Assembly (NCBI RefSeq): GCF_009738185.1
Contig: NZ_CP046509.1
Location: 3,165,501 to 3,229,500, forward strand
Length of the DNA: 64,000 nucleotides
Reading direction: 5' to 3'
Origin: Erwinia sorbitola
Lineage (GTDB): Bacteria; Pseudomonadota; Gammaproteobacteria; Enterobacterales; Enterobacteriaceae
Part shown: in pieces, positions 25,281 through 33,583 of the stretch
Position numbering within the stretch: position 1 is the first letter of the stretch
Layout of the letters: each line of letters starts with the position of its first letter
Notes under the pieces: model-generated
What the model was told of the DNA's origin: nothing
Databases searched by the model: none
What the model saw: only the letters and a program-made list of their open reading frames with translations
Made by a program: the position numbers and the translations under genes

Positions 25281-25296
25281 TGGCCTGCTATTTGCA
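25281..25296 (+). promoter_or_regulatory. Sigma-54 promoter upstream of the UrtE-like gene
   Basis: TGGCCTGCTATTTGCA fits TGGCAYR-N4-TTGCA, with the invariant GG and GC ten bases apart. Thirteen of these bases (GCCTGCTATTTGC) also occur 95 bp upstream at 25188-25200, where the -24 GG is altered to AG. The ATG of the ATPase gene is 147 bp downstream. With the NtrC-like site this suggests nitrogen control. Confidence 0.62.
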
Positions 25297-25443
25297 AGAT
25301 AACTACCACTGCCTCACGCTTTCATAACACCAGAGCAAGAAGCACAAAAACGAGGGTGCTTTACAGCGCCGGACTGTTTGCCAGACGACATAGAGCGTAA
25401 GCAATACAGATGCGATCGATAACTGTCTGGAGGAGTGTGTCAG

Positions 25444-26160
25444 ATGCTTAGTTTACGTTCTATTAATCAATTTTATGGGCAAAACCACATTCTGTGGGAT
25501 GTCGACCTGGATTTACCGCCCGGCACCTGCACCGGCATCATCGGCCAGCCAGGGATGGGGAAGACCACGCTGGTAAACTGCATTATGGGGCACCTGCCTA
25601 TTAACAGTGGATCAATGGTTTGGCAGGAAGATAACGGCCCGCCGCAGGATTTGCTATTGCAGCCGGTGGAAAAACGCGCATCGCTGGGTATTGGCTATGT
25701 ACCGCAGGGCCGCCATATATTCTCGCAGATGAGCGTCGAGGAAAACCTGCAAATCGCCCTGCTGGCGGGAGCCGGAATGGAACGCCATCGCGCCATACCT
25801 GCGATGGTTTACGATCTGTTTCCGGCGCTCTACTCCCTGCGTCATCAGCGCAGCGGCGAGCTGCCAATCAGTCAGCAGCAACAGCTGGCGCTGGCGCGTG
25901 CTCTGGTTCTGCAACCAAAGCTGCTGATTCTGGATGAACCGACGGAGGGAATGTCACCCTGGCTGGAAGAGGAGATGGGGAATCTGATTCATCGTCTGAA
26001 TCATGACTTCGGCATGACCATTTTGCTGCTGGAACAGCGCCTGTCATTTATACGCCGCGTGGCGGACTATTTCCTGCTGCTGCACCGCGGGCGCAATGTC
26101 GCCCATGGCAAAGTTGCTCAGTTGGATGAAAGCATGGTGAATACATGGTTAACGGTGTGA
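25444..26160 (+). CDS. Orphan ABC ATPase, UrtE/LivF-like, with degenerate signature motif
   Basis: A 238-aa ABC ATPase related to UrtE of urea importers. Walker A is GQPGMGKTT (residues 34-42). The Q-loop region reads GIGYVPQGRHIFSQMSVEENL, and Walker B is LLILDEPTEGMSP (residues 160-172). The family signature LSGGQ is replaced by LPISQ (140-144) although the following QQQLALARAL is kept, so ATPase coupling may be impaired or specialised. ATG 25444 follows AGGAG by eight bases. No permease, binding protein or other urt gene is nearby; uvrB and bioD flank it. It may be a remnant of an NtrC-controlled urt operon or serve subunits elsewhere. Confidence 0.75.
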   Translation: MLSLRSINQFYGQNHILWDVDLDLPPGTCTGIIGQPGMGKTTLVNCIMGHLPINSGSMVWQEDNGPPQDLLLQPVEKRASLGIGYVPQGRHIFSQMSVEENLQIALLAGAGMERHRAIPAMVYDLFPALYSLRHQRSGELPISQQQQLALARALVLQPKLLILDEPTEGMSPWLEEEMGNLIHRLNHDFGMTILLLEQRLSFIRRVADYFLLLHRGRNVAHGKVAQLDESMVNTWLTV

Positions 26161-26171
26161 AAACAGCTACG

Positions 26172-26210
26172 CCTGCTCTCTACAAGCTTTTAGTGCAAGT
26201 AGAGAGCAGG
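26172..26210. terminator. Hairpin between the UrtE-like gene and bioD
   Basis: CCTGCTCTCTAC and GTAGAGAGCAGG form a perfect twelve-pair stem around a 15-nt loop, in the gap between two convergent genes. There is no long T run, so it is a likely but unproven bidirectional terminator. Confidence 0.6.
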
Positions 26211-26221
26211 CGCTGTGCCGG

Positions 26222-26890
26222 TCATGGCAGGGTGATATACCGCCCTGAATCATCTCTATCTTTGCTGGTCAGATGTGGGATCTCCCCCAGCAACGGTGCA
26301 TTAATACGCTGTGTCAGCGTCGTCAGATATTCCTGATGTCGTTTGCCCGGCGGTTGAACGCCGTTAGCAATCCATCCCGCCAGCGGTAAACCGGCAGACT
26401 CTATCGCCAGCGCAGTCAGCAGCGCGTGGTTGATGCATCCCAGTTTGATTCCCACCACCAGAATGACCGGCAGCTGCTCCTGCTGTACCCAGTCGGCAAA
26501 GGTCAGCACCTCTGAGAGCGGCGTAAACCAGCCACCCGCACCTTCTGTTAACACCCATTCAGCCTGTTGCGACACCGCTTCCAGCCCGGCAGAGAGCTGC
26601 TGTGCCGTTATGGGCCGCTGTTCAGCTGCGCTGATAATATGCGGCGAAGTCGGCTCGACAAATGCCAGTGGATTCACTGTCTCGTAAGGCAGCCTGACCG
26701 CGCTGTAGCGCTGTAGCGCCAGCGCATCTTCATTGCGGATACCGTCCGGGGTGATCTCACAGCCGGAGGCCACTGGCTTATAACCCGCGCAGCGATATCC
26801 CGCTGCCTGTGCCGCCTGTAACAGCGCGCAGCTGGCGACGGTTTTTCCCACTTCAGTATCCGTTCCGGTCACAAACCAGCGCTTAGTCAC
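26222..26890 (-). CDS. bioD: Dethiobiotin synthetase BioD
   Basis: A 222-aa enzyme that carboxylates 7,8-diaminopelargonate to dethiobiotin with ATP and CO2. The P-loop is VTGTDTEVGKTVASCAL; YKPVASGCE and LTEGAGGWFTPLSE complete the active site. E. coli BioD1 has 225 aa. It overlaps the bioC stop by eight bases and ends the bioBFCD operon. Confidence 0.95.
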   Translation of the reverse strand: MTKRWFVTGTDTEVGKTVASCALLQAAQAAGYRCAGYKPVASGCEITPDGIRNEDALALQRYSAVRLPYETVNPLAFVEPTSPHIISAAEQRPITAQQLSAGLEAVSQQAEWVLTEGAGGWFTPLSEVLTFADWVQQEQLPVILVVGIKLGCINHALLTALAIESAGLPLAGWIANGVQPPGKRHQEYLTTLTQRINAPLLGEIPHLTSKDRDDSGRYITLP

Positions 26891-27641
26891 TCTCTATTAC
26901 TCCTGAAACCAGTTGATAACTGAGCAGGCAGCCACGCGCATCGCGTTGCCACATCTGTTCCAGCCGTTGCAGCTCACCGCGGCTCAGTGCCCGCGCTTCG
27001 CGCCCCTGATGCAGATGGGTAGCACCTATGCCTTTTAACGATCGCAGCAGCGTAAGCACATCCGGAAATGCCAGCGTCAGCGTATAAGGCGTCAGCGTCA
27101 GAGCGATCCCTGCCGCCGCCTGTTCGATCATCTCCAGGCTGGCGAATCGATTGAGCGGCGCAGTTCGCCCGAGCGACTGCCAGGCTTGCTCAACCTCAAC
27201 CAGGGAGCCGGCCAGCAGCGTGGAAAACAGCACCTGTCCGCCCGGCTTTGTCACCCGCCGCAGCTCGCGCAGCGCCTGGGGTAAATCACTGCACCACTGA
27301 ATCGCCAGATTGCTCCAGCAGCGGTCGAAGCTGGCATCGGCAAATGGCAGAGCCTCAATATCTCCCGCCTGGTAATAGTCAGCAACCTGACCGCTGGCCG
27401 CCTGCTGAAGCATTTTCTCCGACAGATCGAGCGCGGTCACCTCGTGCCCGGCGGTACGCCAGCGCTGGCTGAACCAGCCGGTGCCGCATCCCGCATCCAG
27501 TACCCGCAGCCCATGACCGGGGCGTGCCAGCGCCATCAGCCGCTCCCCGCACTGACGCTGTAGCCGGGCGTGCTGGTTATAGCTCTGTGCGGCGCGACCA
27601 AAGGCTGCCGCCACCGCCTGTTTGTCAACGGTTTGCAGCAT
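26883..27641 (-). CDS. bioC: Malonyl-ACP O-methyltransferase BioC
   Basis: A 252-aa SAM methyltransferase that methylates malonyl-ACP so that fatty-acid synthesis can build the pimeloyl chain. After AFGRAAQSYNQHARLQ comes the SAM motif VLDAGCGTGWFSQRW, then VTALDLSEKML, CWSNLAIQWC and LLRSLKGIGATHLHQGR, all as in E. coli BioC. ATG 27641 gives the family length and lies inside the bioF 3' end (17-bp overlap); the extension upstream is not conserved. Confidence 0.93.
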   Translation of the reverse strand: MLQTVDKQAVAAAFGRAAQSYNQHARLQRQCGERLMALARPGHGLRVLDAGCGTGWFSQRWRTAGHEVTALDLSEKMLQQAASGQVADYYQAGDIEALPFADASFDRCWSNLAIQWCSDLPQALRELRRVTKPGGQVLFSTLLAGSLVEVEQAWQSLGRTAPLNRFASLEMIEQAAAGIALTLTPYTLTLAFPDVLTLLRSLKGIGATHLHQGREARALSRGELQRLEQMWQRDARGCLLSYQLVSGVIESD

Positions 27642-28776
27642 GTAACGCCTCCAGAAGCCGATCAATATCGCTGATACGATGAGCCGCGCTCAGGGTGATG
27701 CGCAGCCGTGAGGTGCCCGGCGGCACGGTCGGGGGGCGAATAGCCGTTACCCAGCAGCCCTGCTCCCGCAGCCGCTGCGACAGCATCAGCGCCGCCTGTT
27801 CGTCACCAACCATCAGGGGTTGAATGGCGCTGTCCGACGCCCCCAGCGACCAGGGCAGGGTTTCCGCCTGCTGACGGAAGTAGTGAATATTGGCTGTCAG
27901 CTGCTCCCGCAGGCCATCGCCCTGGCGGATACAGTCCAGAGCAGCCCGGATAGCACAGGCCTGCGCCGGTGGCATGGCGGTGCTGTAGATCAGATGGCGG
28001 GCAAACTGCAACAGATACTCTGCGGTGTCGTCGTTACACAGTAGCGCCGCGCCGCTGACGCCAAACGCTTTGCCAAAGGTGACGATCAGCAGTTCCGGCT
28101 TAACCCGTTGCTGCCAGCAGCTGCCCCGCCCCTGTTCACCGCAAACGCCCACCCCATGGGCATCATCCACCAGCAGCCAGCCGCCCTGTAACTGTGAGAG
28201 CCTGTGCAGCTCCGCCAGCGGTGCCCGATCGCCATCCATGCTGAAGATACCTTCGGTGACCACCAGCGTTTCGCCACTCTTGTTTCCGGCCAGTAGCGTC
28301 GCCAGCGACGCAGGCTGATTATGCGCAAAACGGCGCAGCGTTGCCGGACTAAGAGTGGCGGCTTCCAGCAGTGAAGCGTGGCACAGTTTATCGGCGAGAA
28401 TACGGTCATCTTTCGCCATCATCGCGGCAATAACCGCCTGATTTGCCGCAAACCCGGAGATAAACAACAGACTGCGGTCGTAGCCCAGCCAGTCCGCCAG
28501 CTCGCTTTCCAGCTCTGCCTGCGGCGTACGATAACCGGTAACATGCGCCGATCCACCCGCGCCAACGCCGTAGTGCGCTGCGCCCTGCTGCCAGGCATCG
28601 ATAATGCGGGCATCGTGACTCAGCCCGAGGTAATCATTGCCAGAGAAATGAGTAAAATCCTGCCCCGCCACGCGCAGGCTGCGCGCGTCACCCTGCTCGC
28701 TGAGATGGCGCTGGCGATACTGCCCGCTGGTGCGGCGAGCGATGAGCGCCTGTGCGATTCGTTGTGACCAGCTCAT
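27625..28776 (-). CDS. bioF: 8-amino-7-oxononanoate synthase BioF
   Basis: A 383-aa PLP enzyme that condenses pimeloyl-ACP with alanine. It has FSGNDYLGLSHD, GSAHVTGYRTPQAELESELADWLGYD, DDAHGVGVCGEQGRG and the PLP-lysine segment IVTFGKAFGVSGAALLC. E. coli BioF has 384 aa. Its ATG overlaps the bioB stop by one base, indicating translational coupling. Confidence 0.95.
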   Translation of the reverse strand: MSWSQRIAQALIARRTSGQYRQRHLSEQGDARSLRVAGQDFTHFSGNDYLGLSHDARIIDAWQQGAAHYGVGAGGSAHVTGYRTPQAELESELADWLGYDRSLLFISGFAANQAVIAAMMAKDDRILADKLCHASLLEAATLSPATLRRFAHNQPASLATLLAGNKSGETLVVTEGIFSMDGDRAPLAELHRLSQLQGGWLLVDDAHGVGVCGEQGRGSCWQQRVKPELLIVTFGKAFGVSGAALLCNDDTAEYLLQFARHLIYSTAMPPAQACAIRAALDCIRQGDGLREQLTANIHYFRQQAETLPWSLGASDSAIQPLMVGDEQAALMLSQRLREQGCWVTAIRPPTVPPGTSRLRITLSAAHRISDIDRLLEALHAANR

Positions 28777-29807
28777 TACACCGCCGCGTTGTAGAACAGG
28801 TCGGTATCGGCACTCATCAACTGAGCTGTCAGCGCCTGCTGCTGTTCATTATCGCCCGCTTCCGTTTCGCTATGCTGCGGGTTCAGCCCCAGCTTGCGGA
28901 ACAGGATGCGATCGGTGTCCTCTTCCGGGTTTGGTGTGGTCAGCAGCTTGCAGCCGTAGAAAATGGAGTTAGCCCCGGCCATAAAACACATCGCCTGAGT
29001 CTGTTCGCTCATCTGCTCACGTCCGGCGGAGAGGCGCACATGGGAACGCGGCATCATAATGCGCGCAACCGCAATGGTGCGGACAAAGTCGAAAGGATCA
29101 ACATCATCGTTATCCGCCAGCGGCGTGCCTTTGACTTTGACCAGCATATTGATCGGCACACTTTCCGGCGGCGTCGGCAAATTAGCTAACTGCACCAGCA
29201 GCCCGGCACGGTCGCTGACCGTTTCCCCCAGCCCGACTATGCCGCCGGAACAGACTTTGATACCGGCATCGCGCACTTTACCCAGCGTATCCAGCCGCTC
29301 CTGATAGCTGCGAGTGGTGATGATGCTGCCGTAAAATTCCGGCGAGGTATCCAGGTTGTGATTATAAAAATCCAGCCCGGCATGGGCCAGTCGCTGCGCC
29401 TGTTGATCGTTGAGCGTACCAAGGGTCATGCAGGTTTCCATTCCCATGGCTTTCACCCCCTGCACCATCTGTTCAAGATAAGGCATATCGCGTTCATGGG
29501 GATTTTTCCACGCGGCTCCCATGCAGAAACGTCCGGATCCGGCTGCTTTCGCTTTGCGTGCTGAACTCAGCACCTCCTCCACCTCCATCAGACGCTCGGA
29601 TGCCAGCCCGGTCTTATAGCGTGAGCTTTGTGGACAGTATTTGCAGTCTTCCGGGCAGGCCCCGGTTTTGATCGACAGCAGCGTACTGACCTGCACCTGA
29701 CGCGGGTCGAAATGCTGGCGATGTATCTGCTGCGCCTCAAACATCAGTTCGAGAAAAGGCTTATCAAACAGCGCCTGCGCCTGAGAGAGTGTCCAACGTG
29801 TTGCCAT
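28776..29807 (-). CDS. bioB: Biotin synthase BioB
   Basis: A 343-aa radical-SAM enzyme that inserts sulfur into dethiobiotin. CPEDCKYCPQSSRYKTG binds the 4Fe-4S/SAM cluster. FCMGAAWKNPHERDMPYLEQM, NHNLDTSPEFYG, CSGGIVGLGE and RLSAGREQM supply the 2Fe-2S and substrate pocket, including the conserved Arg in the last. ATG 29807 has GGAG nine bases upstream; similarity begins there and not in the longer frame, which crosses the operator. First gene of bioBFCD. Confidence 0.96.
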   Translation of the reverse strand: MATRWTLSQAQALFDKPFLELMFEAQQIHRQHFDPRQVQVSTLLSIKTGACPEDCKYCPQSSRYKTGLASERLMEVEEVLSSARKAKAAGSGRFCMGAAWKNPHERDMPYLEQMVQGVKAMGMETCMTLGTLNDQQAQRLAHAGLDFYNHNLDTSPEFYGSIITTRSYQERLDTLGKVRDAGIKVCSGGIVGLGETVSDRAGLLVQLANLPTPPESVPINMLVKVKGTPLADNDDVDPFDFVRTIAVARIMMPRSHVRLSAGREQMSEQTQAMCFMAGANSIFYGCKLLTTPNPEEDTDRILFRKLGLNPQHSETEAGDNEQQQALTAQLMSADTDLFYNAAV

Positions 29808-29855
29808 TGCTTGCTCCAAAAAAAGTCTGTCATTTGTCTTTACGGCCTGGTTATA

Positions 29856-29890
29856 CTTGTAAACTAAATTTTTTATTTTTGGTTTACAAG
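29856..29890. promoter_or_regulatory. Biotin operator (BirA site) between bioB and bioA
   Basis: CTTGTAAAC, 17 bases, GTTTACAAG: an inverted repeat matching the enterobacterial BirA operator TTGTAAACC-N15/16-GGTTTACAA. It lies 49 bp from the bioB ATG and eight from the bioA ATG, so holo-BirA should repress both divergent transcripts. Confidence 0.92.
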
Positions 29891-29897
29891 TGATTTT

Positions 29898-31187
29898 ATG
29901 ACACCTGACGATCTCGCTTTTGACCGTGACCATATCTGGCACCCTTACACCTCCATGAGTCAGCCGCTTCCCTGCTATCCAGTGGTGGCTGCGGCGGGTA
30001 CCTCCCTTCAGCTGGCGGATAGCCGTCAGCTGGTAGACGGTATGTCCTCATGGTGGGCTGCGATCCACGGCTACAATCATCCGCGCCTGAATCAGGCGTT
30101 ACAGGCGCAGATGGCGGAGATGTCCCATGTGATGTTTGGCGGCATCACTCACCCGGCGGCAGTAGCGCTGTGCCGCCGCCTGGTGGCGATGACCCCATCG
30201 CAGCTGGAATGTGTATTCCTCGCCGATTCAGGATCGGTAGCCGTTGAAGTGTCGATGAAAATGGCATTGCAGTACTGGCAGGCGAAAGGTGAAAAGCGTC
30301 AACGTTTCCTCACCCTGCGCAATGGCTATCACGGTGATACTTTTGCCGCGATGTCAGTGTGCGACCCGCAAAACTCGATGCACAGCCTGTATCAGGGCTA
30401 TTTGCCGGAGCATCTGTTCGCTCCTGCCCCACCGCGTTTCGATCAGCCCTGGCAAGAACAGGACGCCGACGCGCTCGAACAGCTGATCGTTGAGCATCAT
30501 CAGCAGCTGGCGGCGGTGATCCTCGAACCAATCGTGCAGGGGGCTGGCGGGATGCGCTTTTACCATCCGCGCTATCTGCACCGGGTACGCGAACTGTGTG
30601 ACCGTTATCAGCTACTGCTGATTGCCGATGAGATCGCCACCGGGTTTGGTCGCACCGGCAGACTGTTTGCCTGCGAACATGCGGCTATCAGCCCGGATAT
30701 TCTCTGCGTGGGTAAAGCTCTGACCGGTGGCACCATGACACTATCTGCCACCCTGACTACCCGCACGGTGGCTGACACTATCAGTAACGGCGCGGCGGGG
30801 TGTTTTATGCATGGCCCAACGTTTATGGGTAATCCGCTGGCCTGCGCCGTCGCGGCGGAGAGCCTCGCCATCCTGCAAGAGAACCACTGGCAGACACAGG
30901 TGATGGACATTGAGCGACAGCTGCATACGGCATTAATGCCGTTGAGCTCACAGCCTGAAGTAGCTGACGTACGGGTACTGGGGGCGATTGGGGTGGTGGA
31001 GACGCACAGGCCGGTGAATATGGCGGCGATGCAGGCGTTCTTTGTTGAACAGGGCGTGTGGATACGCCCCTTCGGGCGGCTGATTTATCTGATGCCCCCC
31101 TATGTCATTAGCCCACAGGCGCTGGCAAGGTTAACCGATGCAGTAAGTGCAGCCGTAGCACATCCAGCCCTGTTTAATTCTCAGTAA
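29898..31187 (+). CDS. bioA: Adenosylmethionine-8-amino-7-oxononanoate aminotransferase BioA
   Basis: A 429-aa class III PLP transaminase that makes 7,8-diaminopelargonate using SAM as amino donor. It opens with DDLAFDRDHIWHPYTSMSQPLPCYPV. It has SWWAAIHGYNHPRLNQAL, LRNGYHGDTFAAMSVCDP, LLIADEIATGFGRTGRLFACEHA and the PLP-lysine region ILCVGKALTGGTMTLSATL. The E. coli protein is also 429 aa. It is transcribed divergently from bioBFCD. There is little Shine-Dalgarno sequence because the operator ends eight bases before the ATG. Confidence 0.96.
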   Translation: MTPDDLAFDRDHIWHPYTSMSQPLPCYPVVAAAGTSLQLADSRQLVDGMSSWWAAIHGYNHPRLNQALQAQMAEMSHVMFGGITHPAAVALCRRLVAMTPSQLECVFLADSGSVAVEVSMKMALQYWQAKGEKRQRFLTLRNGYHGDTFAAMSVCDPQNSMHSLYQGYLPEHLFAPAPPRFDQPWQEQDADALEQLIVEHHQQLAAVILEPIVQGAGGMRFYHPRYLHRVRELCDRYQLLLIADEIATGFGRTGRLFACEHAAISPDILCVGKALTGGTMTLSATLTTRTVADTISNGAAGCFMHGPTFMGNPLACAVAAESLAILQENHWQTQVMDIERQLHTALMPLSSQPEVADVRVLGAIGVVETHRPVNMAAMQAFFVEQGVWIRPFGRLIYLMPPYVISPQALARLTDAVSAAVAHPALFNSQ

Positions 31188-31274
31188 TGAAGGCTGTCTC
31201 CAGGCAGCGGCAGGCTTGATGGGCTACGCTTTTACCAGGTTTTGCGCGGCTTACTGCCGCAAAAAGGAGCTAAT

Positions 31275-32321
31275 ATGCCACAAGACAAACATACCAATCG
31301 TCGGCTGCTGCTGGCATCCCGCCCGCACGGCGCGCCAACTGAAGCGAATTTCCGCCTGGAATCACAGCACGTTCCTGAACCTGCCGCCGGACAGGTGCTG
31401 CTGCGTACCGTCTGGCTGTCTCTTGATCCTTACATGCGCGGGCGTATGAGCGATGCCCCTTCCTATGTCCCTCCGGTCGCCATCAATGAGGTGATGTGTG
31501 GCGGAACGGTGTCGGTGGTCGAGCGTTCTGAACACGCAGATTTTGCCGCCGGTGACTGGGTTCTCGGCTACAGCGGCTGGCAGGACTTTGCTCTCTCAAA
31601 CGGCGAAGAGCTGGTTAAACTCAGCGGCCCGGTACTGAAGCATCCATCCTGGGCGCTGGGGATGCTGGGGATGCCTGGCTTCACCGCCTATATGGGGCTG
31701 CTGGATATCGGTAACCCGCAGGCGGGTGAAACCGTGGTGGTTGCCGCAGCAACCGGGGCAGTCGGCTCCCTCGTCGGTCAGATTGCCAAACTCAAGGGCT
31801 GCCATGTGGTGGGGATTGCGGGCGGTGCGGAGAAATGCCGCTATGCCGAAGAGGTGCTGGGCTTTGACCGTTGTCTTGATCACCGCGATGACAACCTGGC
31901 CGAACAACTTAGCCGCCACTGTGCCGATGGGATTGACGTCTATTTCGAAAGCGTTGGCGGCAAAGTATTTAATGCCGTGCTGCCGCTGATGAATACCAAA
32001 GGCCGTATTCCGGTTTGTGGTTTGATTGCCGATTACAACAGCACCGGAGAGCGTTCCGGCCCTGACCGCCTGCCGCAGTTGCAAAGTGCGATTTTGCGTA
32101 AACGCCTGCGCGTTCAGGGTTTTATTATCACCCAGGATTATGGCCATCGTTTTGAAGAGTTCTTTACTCAGATGAGCAAATGGGTAGCTGAAGGGCGGCT
32201 GGTATTCCGTGAAGATATTATCGACGGGCTGGATAATGCGCCGGAAGCATTCATCGGCATGCTTGAAGGTAAAAACTTCGGCAAGGTCGTGGTTCGTGTA
32301 GCAGGAGACAAACCGTCATGA
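31275..32321 (+). CDS. curA: NADPH-dependent curcumin/2-alkenal reductase, CurA-like
   Basis: A 348-aa zinc-independent MDR reductase. NRRLLLASRPHGAPTEANFRLE, LSLDPYMRGRMSDAPSYVPPV, LGYSGWQDFALS, MLGMPGFTAYMGLLDIG and the NADP-binding loop AAATGAVGSLVGQIAKLKG match E. coli CurA (YncB) closely. Such enzymes reduce the double bond of alpha,beta-unsaturated carbonyls, a detoxification role. The ATG at 31275 is preceded by AAGGAG. Its stop overlaps the next gene by four bases, forming a two-gene operon of probable carbonyl-stress proteins, not found here in E. coli. Confidence 0.88.
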   Translation: MPQDKHTNRRLLLASRPHGAPTEANFRLESQHVPEPAAGQVLLRTVWLSLDPYMRGRMSDAPSYVPPVAINEVMCGGTVSVVERSEHADFAAGDWVLGYSGWQDFALSNGEELVKLSGPVLKHPSWALGMLGMPGFTAYMGLLDIGNPQAGETVVVAAATGAVGSLVGQIAKLKGCHVVGIAGGAEKCRYAEEVLGFDRCLDHRDDNLAEQLSRHCADGIDVYFESVGGKVFNAVLPLMNTKGRIPVCGLIADYNSTGERSGPDRLPQLQSAILRKRLRVQGFIITQDYGHRFEEFFTQMSKWVAEGRLVFREDIIDGLDNAPEAFIGMLEGKNFGKVVVRVAGDKPS

Positions 32322-32998
32322 AGATATTAATGGTCTTAACTTCACACGACAAGCTGGGTGACACCGGGCGTAAAACCGGTTTCTGGCTGGAAGAGTTTGT
32401 CGCGCCCTATTATGTGTTTCGTGATGCTGGCATAAACGTGGTGGTGGCTTCTCCCGCTGGTGGTCAGCCGCCACTCGATCCGGTGAGTGACGAGCCGGAT
32501 GCGCAGACCCGTGACACGGAGCGCTTTCGTAGCGATCTGGTGGCACAACAGGCGCTGGCACATACCCAGCGCCTGGACGCGATTGACGCCAGCCAGTTTG
32601 ATGCGGTGTTTTATCCCGGCGGTCATGGCCCGCTATGGGATCTGGCCGAGGATGCCAACAGCATTCAGCTGATTGAAACGCTGTTTGCCAATGGTAAGCC
32701 TGTCGGTACCGTCTGCCATGCGCCTGGGGTTTTGCGTCATGCCAAAAAGCCCGACGGTACGCCGATTGTGGCGGGTAAACGGGTGACAGGTTTTACCAAC
32801 AGTGAAGAAGCCGCCGTTGGCCTGACGGATGTGGTACCTTTTCTGGTTGAGGATGAGCTGAAAAAGCTGGGCGGTCAGTTTGAGCATACCGATGACTGGG
32901 GTGTGTACGTGCTGACCGATGGCCATCTGGTCACCGGGCAAAATCCGGCTTCGTCCGCAGCGGCAGCTGAAGAGCTGCTGAAGCTTTTGCATGAATAA
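32318..32998 (+). CDS. DJ-1/PfpI family type 1 glutamine amidotransferase-like protein
   Basis: A 226-aa protein of the class I amidotransferase-like fold, closest in outline to Hsp31-type or glyoxalase III-type members. It has GDTGRKTGFWLEEFVAPYYVFRDAG, the acidic pocket segment SPAGGQPPLDPVS, YPGGHGPLWDLAED and the nucleophile elbow VGTVCHAPGVL (Cys near residue 131, followed by His). Relatives degrade methylglyoxal or act as chaperones. ATGA overlap with the curA-like gene suggests joint detoxification of reactive carbonyls. The exact reaction is not determinable here. Confidence 0.82.
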   Translation: MKILMVLTSHDKLGDTGRKTGFWLEEFVAPYYVFRDAGINVVVASPAGGQPPLDPVSDEPDAQTRDTERFRSDLVAQQALAHTQRLDAIDASQFDAVFYPGGHGPLWDLAEDANSIQLIETLFANGKPVGTVCHAPGVLRHAKKPDGTPIVAGKRVTGFTNSEEAAVGLTDVVPFLVEDELKKLGGQFEHTDDWGVYVLTDGHLVTGQNPASSAAAAEELLKLLHE

Positions 32999-33031
32999 TA
33001 CGATGTTAAATATAAAGAATTGAGATTAGAA

Positions 33032-33570
33032 AGATGCAGCCTCCCGGGCCAGGTGAATCGTCACAGGTTTAACCAAAATCATTGGGGTTGCATCAAGGCG
33101 ACAAGAGAACAGGTCCCGGTGAGCTTACTCAGGTAAGTGATTCGGGCGCGTGAGCGCAGTCAACACAGATGCAGCCTCAGGGTTGAAGGTGAATCGTCAC
33201 AGGTTTAACCAAAATCATTGGGGTTGCATCAAGGCGACAAGAGAACATGTCCCGGTGAGCTTACTCAGGTAAATGATTCGGGCGCGTGAGCGCAGTCAAC
33301 ACAGATGCAGCCTCCTGGGTGAAGGTTTAACCAAAATCATTGGGGTTGCATCAAGGCGACAAGAGAACAAGTCCCGATGAGCTTACTCAGGTAAGTGATT
33401 CGGGCGCGTGAGCGCAGTCAACACAGATGCAGCCTCCTGGGTGAAGGTTTAACCAAAATCATTGGGGTTGCATCAAGGCGACAAGAGAACAAGTCCCGAT
33501 GAGCTTACTCAGGTAAGTGATTCGGGCGCGTGAGCGCAGTCAACACAGATGCAGCCTCAAGGATGAAGGT
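33032..33570. repeat. Tandem array of ERIC (IRU)-like elements
   Basis: Four direct repeats start with AGATGCAGCCTC at 33032, 33167, 33303 and 33425 (135, 136, 122 and 122 bp), plus a truncated fifth at 33547. The core GAGCTTACTCAGGTAAGTGATTCGGG followed by GTGAGCGCAGTCAACACAGATGCAG resembles the central and right part of enterobacterial ERIC/IRU sequences (GAGCTTAC...GTAAGTGACTGGGG, GTGAGCG...CAGCCAACGCAGCTGC). Units 3 and 4 lack the same 14 bases (GAATCGTCACAGGT), so the last unit was probably copied from the third or vice versa. The array ends 13 bp before the ybhB ATG and probably forms its 5' leader. Confidence 0.85.
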
Positions 33571-33583
33571 TAAAGGAGAGTAA

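Noticed and set aside
25067..25327. 86-codon open frame between uvrB and the UrtE-like gene
   Set aside because: It has no RBS or recognisable domain, and it runs through the NtrC-like and sigma-54 sites, which explain the region better.
13548..33583. The three tandem arrays (13.5, 22.1 and 33.0 kb) considered as CRISPR arrays
   Set aside because: They are contiguous tandem repeats of 64-136 bp with no unique spacers, no 24-37-bp repeat/spacer alternation and no cas genes.
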